A stretch of DNA of 52,060 nucleotides, from the NCBI GenBank assembly GCA_021778805.1, contig JAJYBV010000010.1:1-52060 (forward strand), read 5' to 3'. The translations under genes and the position numbers were made by a program. Under the pieces are notes generated by a model. It made no database searches. It was given only the letters and a program-made list of their open reading frames with translations, and had not been told where the DNA came from. The stretch is from Chloroflexota bacterium (lineage in GTDB: Bacteria; Chloroflexota; Ktedonobacteria; Ktedonobacterales; JACDGC01). This document shows positions 1-12,653 of the stretch, one piece after another (the stretch's first letter is position 1; each line of letters begins with the position of its first letter).

Positions 1-340
1 ACCGCACAATACCCATGGGGATACGTAAGGGGCGGATGCCCCTTGCGCGGGGTTTGGGGTGTCCCCAAAAATTATTTTTTAAACAACCACCGCACAATAC
101 CCATGGGGATACGTAAGGGGCAGTAGCCCCTTGCGCGGGGTTTGGGGTGTCCCCAAAAATTATTTTTTATAAACCATATTCCCAAAGCAATATTGGTAGC
201 CGGGAAGCAAGGGCGACCGCAAGGGGCGCCCCTACCGGATTGCATGGCCTCATGTGTGACCGTGCGGAGTATGCTATAAAACAAACGATATGTGGCGGCG
301 CTTATGCTTCGGAGCGGTGTAGGTGGCTAGGCGGCGCGCT
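1..340 (+). repeat. Dispersed multi-hairpin repeat, copy 1; its 5' module is duplicated in tandem (88-bp period)
   Basis: AAGGGGC-N4-GCCCCTT, TTTGGGGTGTCCCCAAA and GGGCGACCGCAAGGGGCGCCC hairpins. ACCGCACAATACCCATGGGGATACGTAAGGGGC... starts at 1 and again at 89. Confidence 0.85.
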
Positions 341-406
341 ATTTTGGGAATAGCCATGAAAATTTTTCCTCTAGAGCAGATACCAAAATTCTGGCGCGCC
401 GCGCCG

Positions 407-2560
<2,154 letters not shown>

Positions 2561-2693
2561 TTATACATCATACCATAATCACCATACAGCCTCCTCACAT
2601 TTCTCACAAAAGCCGCTGCTTATTGCAAGACATGCCAGTGAGTGGTATCCTATGATCGTAGGACAACGAAGTCTTAAATAAAGAGGTGTAATT

Positions 2694-4130
2694 TTGACAA
2701 CTCAAGAAATTGCTGAAAAAACCAGAACCGCTAAAGGTTCCGATTCTCGAAGCGCGGTTATCCAATTACGGCGTGAATTTGCCTCTCGCTATGCGCATCA
2801 AGTTTCGTCTGCGGCTTCCCCAATACGCGCAATTGCAAAAATGACTCAAGAAATCGAAGCGGAATGCGAAAAACAAAAAATACCACCGAAAATAATGCGG
2901 CAAGAAATTGTAAATCGCACGATTGGTGATATCAACCCAAGATATATTGTTGAACATGACGACAAGTACGACTATCGGTCTATTGCCGACTTGCTGGGGC
3001 TTGCTTTTCCCCAAGAACGCATCAATGGATATGTTTCTTCGGGCAAGGTGTATCAAGACCTGCGCCGGCAGATGGAAACACATGAACGCGCGTTAATTAA
3101 AAGCGGCTGGGATATTCACATGTATGATATCGCCGGAGTTGGCAACCCAATTCTGCGCGAGTGGATTGCAGAGGACCAATTGAAACAGTGGAAGCTGAAT
3201 TTCACTAAAGACCAGGTTTTGCTTTCCACCGGTTCCTTAGACGGCCTGGATAAAACACTGCGCGGATTGCGCGCTGTAAAATGGAATGGCCCGGCAGGCA
3301 GCGTAGCAATGCTATTCCCTGCGCCAAGTTTTGGTGTGCCGGAATGGCAAGCAAAAATGCACGGCTATGAAGTGATTCGCTTACACACCGAGGAATCGGC
3401 ACAATATAAACTTACATCCGAGCAACTGCGCAGTTTTCTGAACGAACATCCATCTGTCCGCGCAGTTTATCTCACCATCAGCAATAATCCAACGGCGTAT
3501 TCATATACCTACGAAGAATTGCAAAGTTTGCTGCAAACCATGTGCGCATTCCCCGATACATTAGTTCTCGCAGATATGGCGTACATCGGCACTGGCGATA
3601 TCGCCAAAGATAAAGAGCGGATGCGCGCATTTGCGGAACATCCCCAGTTAGATCAAATCATTTTCTTTTGGAGTATGTCAAAAGCGTTTACCATGACAGG
3701 GGATCGATTTGGATATGTTTGCGCCGGCAATCCGGAAATTGCGCAAGCAATCAGCGTTAGTTGGGTAAATGGCATAGCGGCGCTTCCGGCAGAATGGCAG
3801 CTGCGTTTTATGGCGTTTTATCAGCATATTCAAAAACATCCGGAAATTCGGGAAATTATAGCGTCTTTTTATGCATTGCGGCGGCGCGCTTTAGAAAAAC
3901 AACTGCGCGAACTGAACGCAAAGGAAGGGTTATTTGCAGAATTGCTTACGGGTGATGAAACCACAATTTATAATTGGAGCAGACTGAATAAAGGCGAAAG
4001 TGTATTTACTTTGTTTGAAAAAACCGGCATTGCCGGTGTGCCCGGTTCAGCCTTTGGTTATTCCGACGACCACATACGGCTTTCGGTTGGCATCCACCCG
4101 GTTCCCGGTTGGGAAACAGTAACGGGATAG
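2694..4130 (+). CDS. PLP-dependent aminotransferase, class I/II
   Basis: 478-aa ORF; fold-type I features: GSLDGLDKTLRGL, ISNNPTAYSYT, SMSKAFTMTGDRFGY (PLP lysine region). Confidence 0.85.
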   Translation: MTTQEIAEKTRTAKGSDSRSAVIQLRREFASRYAHQVSSAASPIRAIAKMTQEIEAECEKQKIPPKIMRQEIVNRTIGDINPRYIVEHDDKYDYRSIADLLGLAFPQERINGYVSSGKVYQDLRRQMETHERALIKSGWDIHMYDIAGVGNPILREWIAEDQLKQWKLNFTKDQVLLSTGSLDGLDKTLRGLRAVKWNGPAGSVAMLFPAPSFGVPEWQAKMHGYEVIRLHTEESAQYKLTSEQLRSFLNEHPSVRAVYLTISNNPTAYSYTYEELQSLLQTMCAFPDTLVLADMAYIGTGDIAKDKERMRAFAEHPQLDQIIFFWSMSKAFTMTGDRFGYVCAGNPEIAQAISVSWVNGIAALPAEWQLRFMAFYQHIQKHPEIREIIASFYALRRRALEKQLRELNAKEGLFAELLTGDETTIYNWSRLNKGESVFTLFEKTGIAGVPGSAFGYSDDHIRLSVGIHPVPGWETVTG

Positions 4131-4167
4131 TAATCCTATTCATCGAGTTTTGGATATTTTATCCTTT

Positions 4168-4201
4168 CAAGGCTGAGCGATTGCTTAGCCTTGTTTTTTT
4201 T
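4168..4201 (+). terminator. Rho-independent terminator after the aminotransferase
   Basis: CAAGGCTGAGC-gatt-GCTTAGCCTTG followed by a T run. Confidence 0.88.
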
Positions 4202-4227
4202 GAAGAAATGAGCGATATTGCCTGCGC

Positions 4228-5820
4228 TTGCCTGCTCTATACGCCGATAAAAATGATAAGGATATTTTTTGGTACCCGATATGTATTCTTTTGGCGGGTG
4301 TTCTTGTGGCAGTATTTTGGCGTATTTTTCATAAAGCAGCAAACACTCCGGCGCGCTTTGCCGCCTTATTGATCATTTTGGCGGCTGTCCTTTTAGCGCC
4401 GCTTTCCGTTGGCGCACAGGTATATACTGCGTCGCCGGGCGGCAATATGCAAAACCCCGCTGTTATGGCAACAGATATTGCTGCCCCCGCTGTAGTCCGG
4501 ATTTTAACAACGTATCAGGCGCAAATGCGCGTACAGCTGTGCGGCCAAATTTATGGATTATACACAACAGAATTAGCGGTCACCGGCAGCGGCGCCTTTA
4601 TTTCCGGCAATGGCGATATTGTTACGGCCGACCATGTAGTAAATACGCCAATTGGCGATTTACAGGCCGGCGCCTTATCGCAGTTAAGCGCGCAGGCGGC
4701 AGCAGATCTTACGGCAAAATGCAATCAAAGCGCCGACACTTCTACTGTTTATACATTATTTCAGCAAGATCCGCAGCGGTTCGCGTTCACGTTTGCTCCG
4801 CCGCAAAGCTCTGTGTGGTTAAACACAGCATACGCCGGATCATATCCTCATGTCAGCCCGCTGCAAATTCAGCAATTGCCGCTGACGATTGAAGCAGAAT
4901 CTTCTTATGCGTTTAATGATCTCGCGATTGTGCGCGCAAATATCCAAAATACCCCCATGCTTTCCATTGGATCCAGCGCTGATGTTGCCCCAACAGATAC
5001 CTTGATGGAACTGGGATTTCCCGGAAACGCCGATCTTGCCGGAGCCATTAATATAGAAAACGCGAATAATTTTTTAGACCCATCAATTAATCCCGTGTTT
5101 GTCAGCGCAATAAAAACCAACAGCGATGGCGCGCCGCTTTTACAGGTCAGCGGCAATATCGAACACGGTGACAGCGGCGGTCCTGTAATCACTATAAATG
5201 GAAATTTAGTTGGGATTGTAAGTTTCGCCATCGCCGTTACCGATCCTAATAATGTTGGTGAAACTCGCTTTTTGCAAGCCTCTGCCAGCATTGTTCCATT
5301 GCTTGCCGCCGCGCATGTATCTAATACACCGGATTTGCTGCAAACACAGTGGGCGCGCGCCATGAATGACTTTGCAACGGCAGTTACCGCACAGCAATGG
5401 AACGCCACATCCGCTGAGTTTCACACACTGATCCAGCAATATCCAAATTTTGGCGGCGCGCAGGTGTATGCGCAATATGCGCAGCAGCAAGCTTCATCGG
5501 CGCCATTCAGCGTTTTTAATTCCTCCGGTTTAAGCGATCAACTATTTACTATTATTTTAATCGGGATGGCAGCGCTTGCGATACTTTTTTTGTGCGGCAC
5601 GTTGGTGGTTCTTATTTTGCGCGCGCGCCGCAAGCAGATGCCATCCAAGAAAAAAATCCTGCTTCAAAATTCAGCCGCTCCCTCTGAATTGCTGTCACAG
5701 CCCCAAACTGCAGCCGCGCCACCGCGTTTCGCAAAAGGCTGGAAAACGGCGCCGATCTATCTGCCGCCACAATCTACGCGCAATCAGCCGCCAGATTGGC
5801 GAAGTTCATCCGCAGCTTAA
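4228..5820 (+). CDS. Membrane-anchored trypsin-like serine protease
   Basis: GSGAFISGNGDIVTADHVV (His region), FNDLAIVRA (Asp), EHGDSGGPVITINGNLVGIV (Ser); N- and C-terminal hydrophobic segments. Start codon uncertain (TTG). Confidence 0.8.
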   Translation: MPALYADKNDKDIFWYPICILLAGVLVAVFWRIFHKAANTPARFAALLIILAAVLLAPLSVGAQVYTASPGGNMQNPAVMATDIAAPAVVRILTTYQAQMRVQLCGQIYGLYTTELAVTGSGAFISGNGDIVTADHVVNTPIGDLQAGALSQLSAQAAADLTAKCNQSADTSTVYTLFQQDPQRFAFTFAPPQSSVWLNTAYAGSYPHVSPLQIQQLPLTIEAESSYAFNDLAIVRANIQNTPMLSIGSSADVAPTDTLMELGFPGNADLAGAINIENANNFLDPSINPVFVSAIKTNSDGAPLLQVSGNIEHGDSGGPVITINGNLVGIVSFAIAVTDPNNVGETRFLQASASIVPLLAAAHVSNTPDLLQTQWARAMNDFATAVTAQQWNATSAEFHTLIQQYPNFGGAQVYAQYAQQQASSAPFSVFNSSGLSDQLFTIILIGMAALAILFLCGTLVVLILRARRKQMPSKKKILLQNSAAPSELLSQPQTAAAPPRFAKGWKTAPIYLPPQSTRNQPPDWRSSSAA

Positions 5821-5850
5821 TTATATCCACCAAAGTGCCTGATAAAAACA

Positions 5851-5888
5851 GAAGTGGAAACTCATCCATCATTTGAGTTTTCCACTTC
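5851..5888. terminator. Hairpin between convergent genes, possible bidirectional terminator
   Basis: GAAGTGGAAACTCA...TGAGTTTTCCACTTC inverted repeat. Confidence 0.55.
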
Positions 5889-5937
5889 GTCTAGATTATT
5901 TGAAAATCTTTGCCGTAGTTTATGAAGCAAGATACAA

Positions 5938-7245
5938 TTACGATTTCTTCAATTTCCCGCGTATGGTTTCATACCCAATAAAAAGAATAAACGCCAGCAG
6001 CGCTAAAACCGAGTCCGGCCCAACCTGAAATGGCATAGGGGGATTCTGGTGATTGAAGAATAAAATGAACGCATTAATGCAGGAAAGGCTCAAAAAGAAA
6101 ATAAACAAGGTAAGAGCAACTGCTCTGCCTGCCATGCCAAAGACATTAATCGCGCGCTTAATAATAATTACATCGTGTTCCGCAACCGCAACCGCAGCTA
6201 TCACCGCCAAAACCGAAATAGTGCCCAACGCTAATCCAAAAAAGGCTAACCCATAGTTGCTTAAACTCTGAACCGGATTAAACAGCTGCCCAATGCATGG
6301 GCCAATGTTGGGACAAGATTGTGCTGCGCTTTGCTCAAAATACGAGGTAAATTGATTTGAAAACAAAGCCATGCTGAAAGCGGGAATAATCCATACTAAA
6401 GGACTTAATGACAATCTCAGCGAAAGCAGCACTTCATTAAAACTGTCCCCGGAGATATTTTTAATTTCACTTTGAAATCTAGTCCAAGCAGATCCTTTGG
6501 TTGGATCGCTGATAGTGCCGGAGCCTACCGTAGCAATCAAGCCAATAATTCCCAGCAGCAGCAGCGTTATGGCCAGCGCGCCAAAACCCAGCGCGGCGTC
6601 TAGCGTGGGTAATGGAGACGGCAGCGGCGCCGGAATTGGAAGATTTGAAAATTGGATGAAACCTGTCGCGCAAGAGGTTTGTATTAAATTGCAGCCAAAT
6701 TGGTTCAGTAAGCTTAAAAGCCCCCAAGAGGTAAACAACAATACAGCCAAACCGGTAAAATCAATGGCCAACTGATTAGGAGAAAGCGGCCCATATTTTC
6801 GCTGTGAAGCGCGTTTGCGTACAGCGGAAGAGCCGGCGTCTAATGGTTTGCTTTCCTGCCGGCGACGATCTATTGCGTCATAAATAAAAATTCCAAACAT
6901 CAGAAGTTCAATTATGATATAGAGTGAAGGTTTGTGCGCCAGCTGCCCTAAAAAAGAGTTGCTGTAAAATACAATGCCTGCGGCATATACCAATGATAAT
7001 GCACTGGTAATACCAAGATAGATGATTCTGGCTACCGAACGGTTTTCCGCTATGATTGCTTGCAGTCCCAGCAAAAGCAGGCTGAAAAAGATGTATAATG
7101 GCAATGCTCGATCGGGATTATTGCCGCGGCGGAATATATCGAACCCAGTGACGAGAAATGCTCCGTAACCAAAGAGAGCAAGTATAGGCAAAGAAATGCG
7201 CGCTGGTGGAAATTGCAGGGATAATTTCCCTGTTGTATCAGGCAT
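5938..7245 (-). CDS. Polytopic membrane protein of unknown function
   Basis: Many hydrophobic segments. ATG at 7245 is preceded by AAGGAG; the track extends to 7305. Confidence 0.75.
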   Translation of the reverse strand: MPDTTGKLSLQFPPARISLPILALFGYGAFLVTGFDIFRRGNNPDRALPLYIFFSLLLLGLQAIIAENRSVARIIYLGITSALSLVYAAGIVFYSNSFLGQLAHKPSLYIIIELLMFGIFIYDAIDRRRQESKPLDAGSSAVRKRASQRKYGPLSPNQLAIDFTGLAVLLFTSWGLLSLLNQFGCNLIQTSCATGFIQFSNLPIPAPLPSPLPTLDAALGFGALAITLLLLGIIGLIATVGSGTISDPTKGSAWTRFQSEIKNISGDSFNEVLLSLRLSLSPLVWIIPAFSMALFSNQFTSYFEQSAAQSCPNIGPCIGQLFNPVQSLSNYGLAFFGLALGTISVLAVIAAVAVAEHDVIIIKRAINVFGMAGRAVALTLFIFFLSLSCINAFILFFNHQNPPMPFQVGPDSVLALLAFILFIGYETIRGKLKKS

Positions 7246-7481
7246 ATGCAGTTGCTCCTTACTGTTGAGCATTGCATGGCATTTGGCGAACCACAAATCA
7301 TGCATGCTCGATCAAAAATGTTTGCCCAAATAATGAAATATGAATTTGTCAGGCAAGTAAAGCGCTTGAATGTGGTATGCCTCCAGATGTTGCGCCGCTC
7401 TGTGCAAATTATTGCGGAATGTACAGCGGTTCAATGTCTGTTCTATCTATTTTTTTCCTTTCTCTTGTAAGTATTATTGAT

Positions 7482-7675
7482 TGTCCCCGGTTCCCTTCCT
7501 CTGCGCTATTGTGCCGGATTATCTGGGTTCTGCCACGGCCGTTGGAATTATCTCCACTCTTTTGTTTTTTGCGTACATTGAGGGATTTGCAAGGGGCAAG
7601 CCCCTTGCGCGGGGTTCCGGGGTGTCCCCGGTTCCCTTCCTCTGCGCAACTGTGCCGGATTATCTGGGTTCTGCC
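7482..7675 (+). repeat. Dispersed repeat, copy 2: short 5' module flanked by 53-bp direct repeats
   Basis: TGTCCCCGGTTCCCTTCCTCTGCGC...GGTTCTGCC at 7482-7534 and 7623-7675 (51/53 identical) around AAGGGGCAAGCCCCTTGCGCGGGGTTCCGGGGTGTCCCCGG. Confidence 0.85.
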
Positions 7676-7779
7676 GCGGATTTACAATAATACTTATGGG
7701 GTATTATAACATAATATCAGTTGATAAAAAAATAGGTAATATCACACAAAATAATCAAGCATACAGTAATAAAATTCCA

Positions 7780-8676
7780 TTAAAAATCCACCGCCAACTC
7801 CTGAGTAACCTCAAAAAATGCCCTCATAGCCGCAGTTTCCGGATGACCTTTCTTGCGGCAAAACGCCATTGTTCGGCTTAATTCAGGCTCACAGAATGCT
7901 ACCGCGGCAACACCAAGACGCGAAGCGCCTTCAAAAGCCAGCCTTGGCGTTAAGGAAACACCAAGATCTGCGGCAACCATACGCAGCACCGTCTCCATTT
8001 CACCGCCTTCCAGCGCAATTCGCGGCTCAAAACCGGCGGCGCGGCACCCAAACAATGTGGCAGACCGAAGATGATAACTGGAACGATATAAAATAAACGG
8101 AATATCACGCGCTACTTTTAAGGGAATCGGACCCGTCGCTCCTAAGTTCGCAATATGCGATTCTGCGGAGGCCGCCAGCATCAGCGGCTCTGTAAACAGC
8201 GGGACAACTTCCAGAGCATCGGAATTTTCCGGCTGAACCATAATACAACAATCGATGCTGCCACGCGCCAGCAATGTGGTTAATGTACCGGCGCCGCTTT
8301 CACGCAATCGGATATCAATGTGCGGATATCGCTTTAAAAACATTGCTAAAGCTTTTGGCAGCATATGCGCGGCAATAGTTGGCGTAGCTCCGATAACTAA
8401 TTGTCCTGAAATAATTCCTTTAGCAGATAACATATCGTAGTGCGCCAGCTGCAATTCGCGCTGAATATGCTGCGCCCGCGCAAAAAATGCTTTTCCCGCT
8501 TCGGTAAGCTGAATAGCTTTGCCGCTGCGCGTAAACAGCAAAACCCCTAATTCTTGTTCTAATCTGCCAATTGCTTGGCTTACAGCAGGCTGAGCTACAC
8601 CTAAACTTTGCGCCGCGTGCGTAAAATGGTTCAGTCGGCAAACCTCTAAAAATATTTCAATTTGACGTAATTCCAA
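7780..8676 (-). CDS. LysR-family transcriptional regulator
   Basis: N-terminal LELRQIEIFLEVCRLNHFTHAAQSLGVAQPAVSQAIGRLEQELGVLLFTR; TTG at 8676 has a GGAG upstream. Confidence 0.93.
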   Translation of the reverse strand: MELRQIEIFLEVCRLNHFTHAAQSLGVAQPAVSQAIGRLEQELGVLLFTRSGKAIQLTEAGKAFFARAQHIQRELQLAHYDMLSAKGIISGQLVIGATPTIAAHMLPKALAMFLKRYPHIDIRLRESGAGTLTTLLARGSIDCCIMVQPENSDALEVVPLFTEPLMLAASAESHIANLGATGPIPLKVARDIPFILYRSSYHLRSATLFGCRAAGFEPRIALEGGEMETVLRMVAADLGVSLTPRLAFEGASRLGVAAVAFCEPELSRTMAFCRKKGHPETAAMRAFFEVTQELAVDF

Positions 8677-8806
8677 ATTTTTCTCCAATACAGTGTATAC
8701 TAATAGAGTAAAGAGCAATATCAAATAAAGATAAAACAAATTTCTTAAACATAGTTTCCACTCACGTTGCGTTAAATTAAATCTTATGATATTGTTATAA
8801 CTTTAA

Positions 8807-8834
8807 CATTATGATAAATAAAACGATCATAATG
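8807..8834. promoter_or_regulatory. Candidate operator: 9-bp perfect inverted repeat between divergent lysR and sdh
   Basis: CATTATGAT-N10-ATCATAATG. Confidence 0.45.
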
Positions 8835-8951
8835 TCGTAATTATCATACATTTCAGCGGTAGACGGATTCCGTTTTGAGTGGTACGCTGTTTGTATGATG
8901 TGTGCGCATATGAAAGATACGAAACAAAACTTGGCAAAGGAGCTTGAGCAT

Positions 8952-9014
8952 ATGCACAAAATCTTCTGGCCGCGCGGCAAACGTATCAACATGGCGCAAC
9001 CCAAAACCAAATAA
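8952..9014 (+). CDS. Possible 20-aa small ORF upstream of sdhC (MHKIFWPRGKRINMAQPKTK)
   Basis: AAAGGAG Shine-Dalgarno-like motif at good spacing from ATG; very short, no homology assessed. Confidence 0.3.
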   Translation: MHKIFWPRGKRINMAQPKTK

Positions 9015-9120
9015 GCAATACACAAATAATTACTGGGCGCTGTTTTATCGAAACACCATGTAGAAAACGATTTGTAAACGTGTATTGCGACAAAATTTGC
9101 GGCAAAGGAGACACACCGGC

Positions 9121-9495
9121 GTGTATAGAGGTCAATCCGGAATGTGGTCATGGCTGCTTCATCGTGTTACTGGAGTTGCTGTACTACTATTTTTATTAGT
9201 TCATATCGTTGATATTACCATGCTGGGGTTTGGTCCAACGATTTACAACAATGCATTGAGTGTATTTGCTACACCTTTAGTGCGCTTCTTTTCCTTAGCG
9301 TTAATCGCTTCGGTGCTGTACCATTCATTTAATGGTTTACGTATTCTCATTATTGATTTTTGGCCTGCCGGCGCACAATATCAGCGACTGTTTGCGGTAT
9401 TAACTATTCTGCTGACTTTAGCAGGATTTATCAGTATGGGCTATTTTGTGCTGCTGCCCGTATTCCAAGGCTGTCCGGGAGTAACCTGCGGCTAA
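9121..9495 (+). CDS. sdhC: Succinate dehydrogenase cytochrome b556 subunit
   Basis: SGMWSWLLHRVTGVAVLLFLLVHIVD heme-binding region; GTG preceded by AAAGGAG; first of the sdhCDAB cluster. Confidence 0.9.
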   Translation: MYRGQSGMWSWLLHRVTGVAVLLFLLVHIVDITMLGFGPTIYNNALSVFATPLVRFFSLALIASVLYHSFNGLRILIIDFWPAGAQYQRLFAVLTILLTLAGFISMGYFVLLPVFQGCPGVTCG

Positions 9496-9525
9496 TTTTA
9501 CAGAGAGGTAATAGGGTACATATAT

Positions 9526-9963
9526 ATGAGTGCGCGCAGCGCTATTAGTACATCACGGGCAAAGCCCACAGTAAACGCAAATGCGTTTGAAGTTTTTTCT
9601 TGGTATTTTTTCCGTGTCTCAGGTGTATTATTACTGTTTTTAGTGGTTATACACTTAATATTCATGCACGTCGCCAATGATGTTTCACAAACCTCATACC
9701 AATTCATCGTTGCTCGATACAATAACCCATTTTGGCGCGTATACGATCTTCTTATGCTGACATTAGCGCTATTGCACGGTATGAACGGTATGCGCGTTAT
9801 TGTTGTAGACTACGTTCGCGGCAAAGGCTGGCGCCTTGCATGGATGTCGTTTTTAGGTATCGTAACATTGGTATTTTGGCTGATGGGCACAATAACCATT
9901 ATTGCGTTTAACCCGAATCATTCAACCTATGCTGCCTTTTTTGGGGCGCTTTTCCATCACTAA
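9526..9963 (+). CDS. sdhD: Succinate dehydrogenase membrane anchor subunit
   Basis: Three TM segments, HGMNGMRVIVVDYVR; between sdhC and sdhA. Confidence 0.85.
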   Translation: MSARSAISTSRAKPTVNANAFEVFSWYFFRVSGVLLLFLVVIHLIFMHVANDVSQTSYQFIVARYNNPFWRVYDLLMLTLALLHGMNGMRVIVVDYVRGKGWRLAWMSFLGIVTLVFWLMGTITIIAFNPNHSTYAAFFGALFHH

Positions 9964-10073
9964 CACTGCTGCATAGCAGATTTGTTGCTTAGTATTGAGC
10001 TTTTTGCAAAACACAGCCCTTATTTTGCGCTGAATTGCTTTGTAAAAGCGGACACTTTAGGAGATAAAATAAT

Positions 10074-11810
10074 ATGCCATACCACAAGTTCGATGTTGTA
10101 ATTGTTGGCTCCGGTGGCGCAGGGTTAATGGCGGCTATGCAGTTATCACATAAATACAGTGTCGCTGTTGTTTCTAAACTATACCCCACGCGCTCTCACA
10201 CCGGCGCCGCTCAAGGTGGTGTCGCTGCTGCGCTGGGAAATCAAGAAGAAGATCATTGGCAGTGGCACATGTTCGATACTGTTAAAGGCGGCGACTATCT
10301 TGTAGACCAAGACGCCGCTGAAGTGCTGGCTCGCGAAGCTATCGACGCCATCTATGATCTGGAACATTGGGGTCTGCCCTTCAACCGCACAGCAGACGGA
10401 AGAATTGACCAGCGCCGCTTCGGCGGCCATACCCGCAACTTCGGTGAAGGCCCCGTTATGCGTTCTTGCTATGCGGCAGACCGCACGGGACACATGATTT
10501 TGCAAACGATGTTTCAGCAATCCGTGAAAAATCAAGTACAATTTTTTAATGAATTTCTTGCAACCGAACTCATCGTTACAGATGGGCGCGCCTCGGGTGT
10601 TGTTGCCTACAGCATTCGCGATGGCGATGTACACACATTCAGCGCAAAAGCGGTAGTTTTTGCCACCGGCGGCTATGGCCGGGCTTGGCGTATTACCAGC
10701 AACGCGCTTGCCTGCACCGGCGACGGCATGTCAATTGCGTATCGCAGCGGCATTCCACTGGAAGACATGGAATTTTACCAGTTTCACCCCACCGGCATTT
10801 ACCACGTTGGCGTTCTGCTTTCCGAAGCGGCACGCGGCGAAGGCGCATATCTGCTGAACAATGAAGGCGAACGGTTTATGATGCGCTATACACCTTCATT
10901 GCAGGAATTAGCTCCGCGCGATATCGTTTCACGCAGTATTGTGCAGGAAATTCGCGAAGGCCGCGGCATCGATGGCCAAGATTATGTGTATTTAGACATC
11001 CGCCATCTCGGCGCCGAAAAAATCCGCGAAAAACTGCCCGATATCACTGATTTCGCGCGCACCTACCTGCGTATCGAGCCTATTACGGACCCTGTGCCAA
11101 TTCAGCCAACAGCCCATTATGCCATGGGCGGTATCCCAACCAATATTAATGGCCAAGTGATTCTAGATGAGAAAAATACACCGATGCTCGGATTTTACGC
11201 CGCCGGTGAAGCTGCCTGTGTTTCGGTGCATGGCGCTAATCGCCTTGGCACCAATTCGTTGGTAGATCTCATCGTGTTTGGCCGCAGAGCCGGCAAACAT
11301 ATTGCCAAAATGCTGGACAGCGGCGAACTGGATTACGCTGATTTGCCCGCAAACACGGCAGAACGCACCCAGCAGATGATTTCACGCATCCGCGCCGGTT
11401 CCGGTGAACGCGCCGAAACTATCCGCGAAGAGATGCGCGACACCATGACTGATATGTGCGGCGTAATGCGCACCGAAGAAAAATTGCTGCAGTGCGGCTC
11501 CAAAATTGCCGAGTTGCAAGAGCGCTACCAAAATATCTCTATTATGGATAAATCTTCTTCCTTTAATACTGAAATGATGGAAGCCATTGAACTTGGGTAT
11601 GTGCTGGATTGCGCTGAAGCAACTGTTGAAAGCGCGGCAGCCCGCAAAGAAAGCCGCGGCGGCCACTTCCGCGAAGATTACCCAACAAGAGATGATAAGC
11701 AGTTTTTATCCCACACGTTAGCCTATCGCAAAGAAAACGGCGGCGTAAAAGAACTGCGGTATAAACCGGTTGTTATTACCGAGTTTCAACCTAAAGAACG
11801 CAAATATTAA
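10074..11810 (+). CDS. sdhA: Succinate dehydrogenase flavoprotein subunit
   Basis: [16 protein letters not shown] motif, SHTGAAQGG flavinylation region, [31 protein letters not shown]. Confidence 0.98.
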   Translation: MPYHKFDVVIVGSGGAGLMAAMQLSHKYSVAVVSKLYPTRSHTGAAQGGVAAALGNQEEDHWQWHMFDTVKGGDYLVDQDAAEVLAREAIDAIYDLEHWGLPFNRTADGRIDQRRFGGHTRNFGEGPVMRSCYAADRTGHMILQTMFQQSVKNQVQFFNEFLATELIVTDGRASGVVAYSIRDGDVHTFSAKAVVFATGGYGRAWRITSNALACTGDGMSIAYRSGIPLEDMEFYQFHPTGIYHVGVLLSEAARGEGAYLLNNEGERFMMRYTPSLQELAPRDIVSRSIVQEIREGRGIDGQDYVYLDIRHLGAEKIREKLPDITDFARTYLRIEPITDPVPIQPTAHYAMGGIPTNINGQVILDEKNTPMLGFYAAGEAACVSVHGANRLGTNSLVDLIVFGRRAGKHIAKMLDSGELDYADLPANTAERTQQMISRIRAGSGERAETIREEMRDTMTDMCGVMRTEEKLLQCGSKIAELQERYQNISIMDKSSSFNTEMMEAIELGYVLDCAEATVESAAARKESRGGHFREDYPTRDDKQFLSHTLAYRKENGGVKELRYKPVVITEFQPKERKY

Positions 11811-11830
11811 TTGATGGGGGCAGCATATTT

Positions 11831-12586
11831 ATGACAACTACTTCTGCGCCAAAAGTTCAGAATGCCCGCGCTAATACGGTTCAACTTACCGTGCGCGTGA
11901 AGCGTGGCGCTCCCGGCGCTGCTTCACATTGGCAGGAATATAAGATTGAGGCAAGCCCTCTTGATAGATTTGTGGATGTTTTAAACAATATTAAATGGAC
12001 TCAGGATGGCACTCTCACATTCCGCCGATCCTGTTTGCACGGGGTCTGCGGCTCCGACTCTATGCGCATAAACGGCCGTAACCAGCTGGCTTGCAAAACA
12101 CTTGTCGCGGATCTTGGCTACAAAATCAGCGCCGAGCCTATGTTGGGCTATCCGGTTATCCGAGATTTGGTTGTAGATATGGATCCGTTTTTCGGTAAAT
12201 ACGAAAAAGTGAAGCCATTTCTCATCAATAATACGCCGGCTCCGGCAACCGAACGGCTGCAAAGCGCCGATCAGCGCAAACGCTTTGACGCAGGCACAAA
12301 ATGCATTTTGTGTGGCGCCTGCACCGGATCTTGCCCTTCAGTTTGGGCAAATCCCGAATGGGTTGGCCCCGCGGCTATCGTCAACGCGCACCGCTTCATT
12401 TTTGACAGCCGCGACGAAGGCGCTGCAGAGCGTTTGCAGATTTTAAGCGACCGCACCGGGGTATGGCGCTGCCGCACCATCTTTAATTGCGCAGACGTTT
12501 GCCCGCGCGAAATTCCGGTAACCGACCTGATTGAAGATGTGAAACGCGCCATTATTTATGGTGAGCCGGATATTCCCAATACCTAG
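11831..12586 (+). CDS. sdhB: Succinate dehydrogenase iron-sulfur subunit
   Basis: SCLHGVCGSDSMRINGRNQLAC and CILCGACTGSCPS...NCADVCPREIP clusters. Confidence 0.98.
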   Translation: MTTTSAPKVQNARANTVQLTVRVKRGAPGAASHWQEYKIEASPLDRFVDVLNNIKWTQDGTLTFRRSCLHGVCGSDSMRINGRNQLACKTLVADLGYKISAEPMLGYPVIRDLVVDMDPFFGKYEKVKPFLINNTPAPATERLQSADQRKRFDAGTKCILCGACTGSCPSVWANPEWVGPAAIVNAHRFIFDSRDEGAAERLQILSDRTGVWRCRTIFNCADVCPREIPVTDLIEDVKRAIIYGEPDIPNT

Positions 12587-12653
12587 CTGAGATTTTTTTC
12601 GGCAATTGACTGCTTGGCGCCACAGGCGGCAGTTCTCTGTTTCCTGCGGCGCG

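Noticed and set aside
72-353. Short ORFs (70 aa, 68 aa) in the repeat and similar ORFs at 21468-21869, 26526-26988, 36031-36428, 42373-43008
   Set aside because: They arise from the dispersed repeat. Peptides are opportunistic readings in different frames with no RBS and low complexity; hairpin rather than codon conservation explains the similarity.
4905-5408. 167-aa minus-strand ORF opposite the trypsin-like protease
   Set aside because: Antisense to a well-supported CDS; no recognisable domain.
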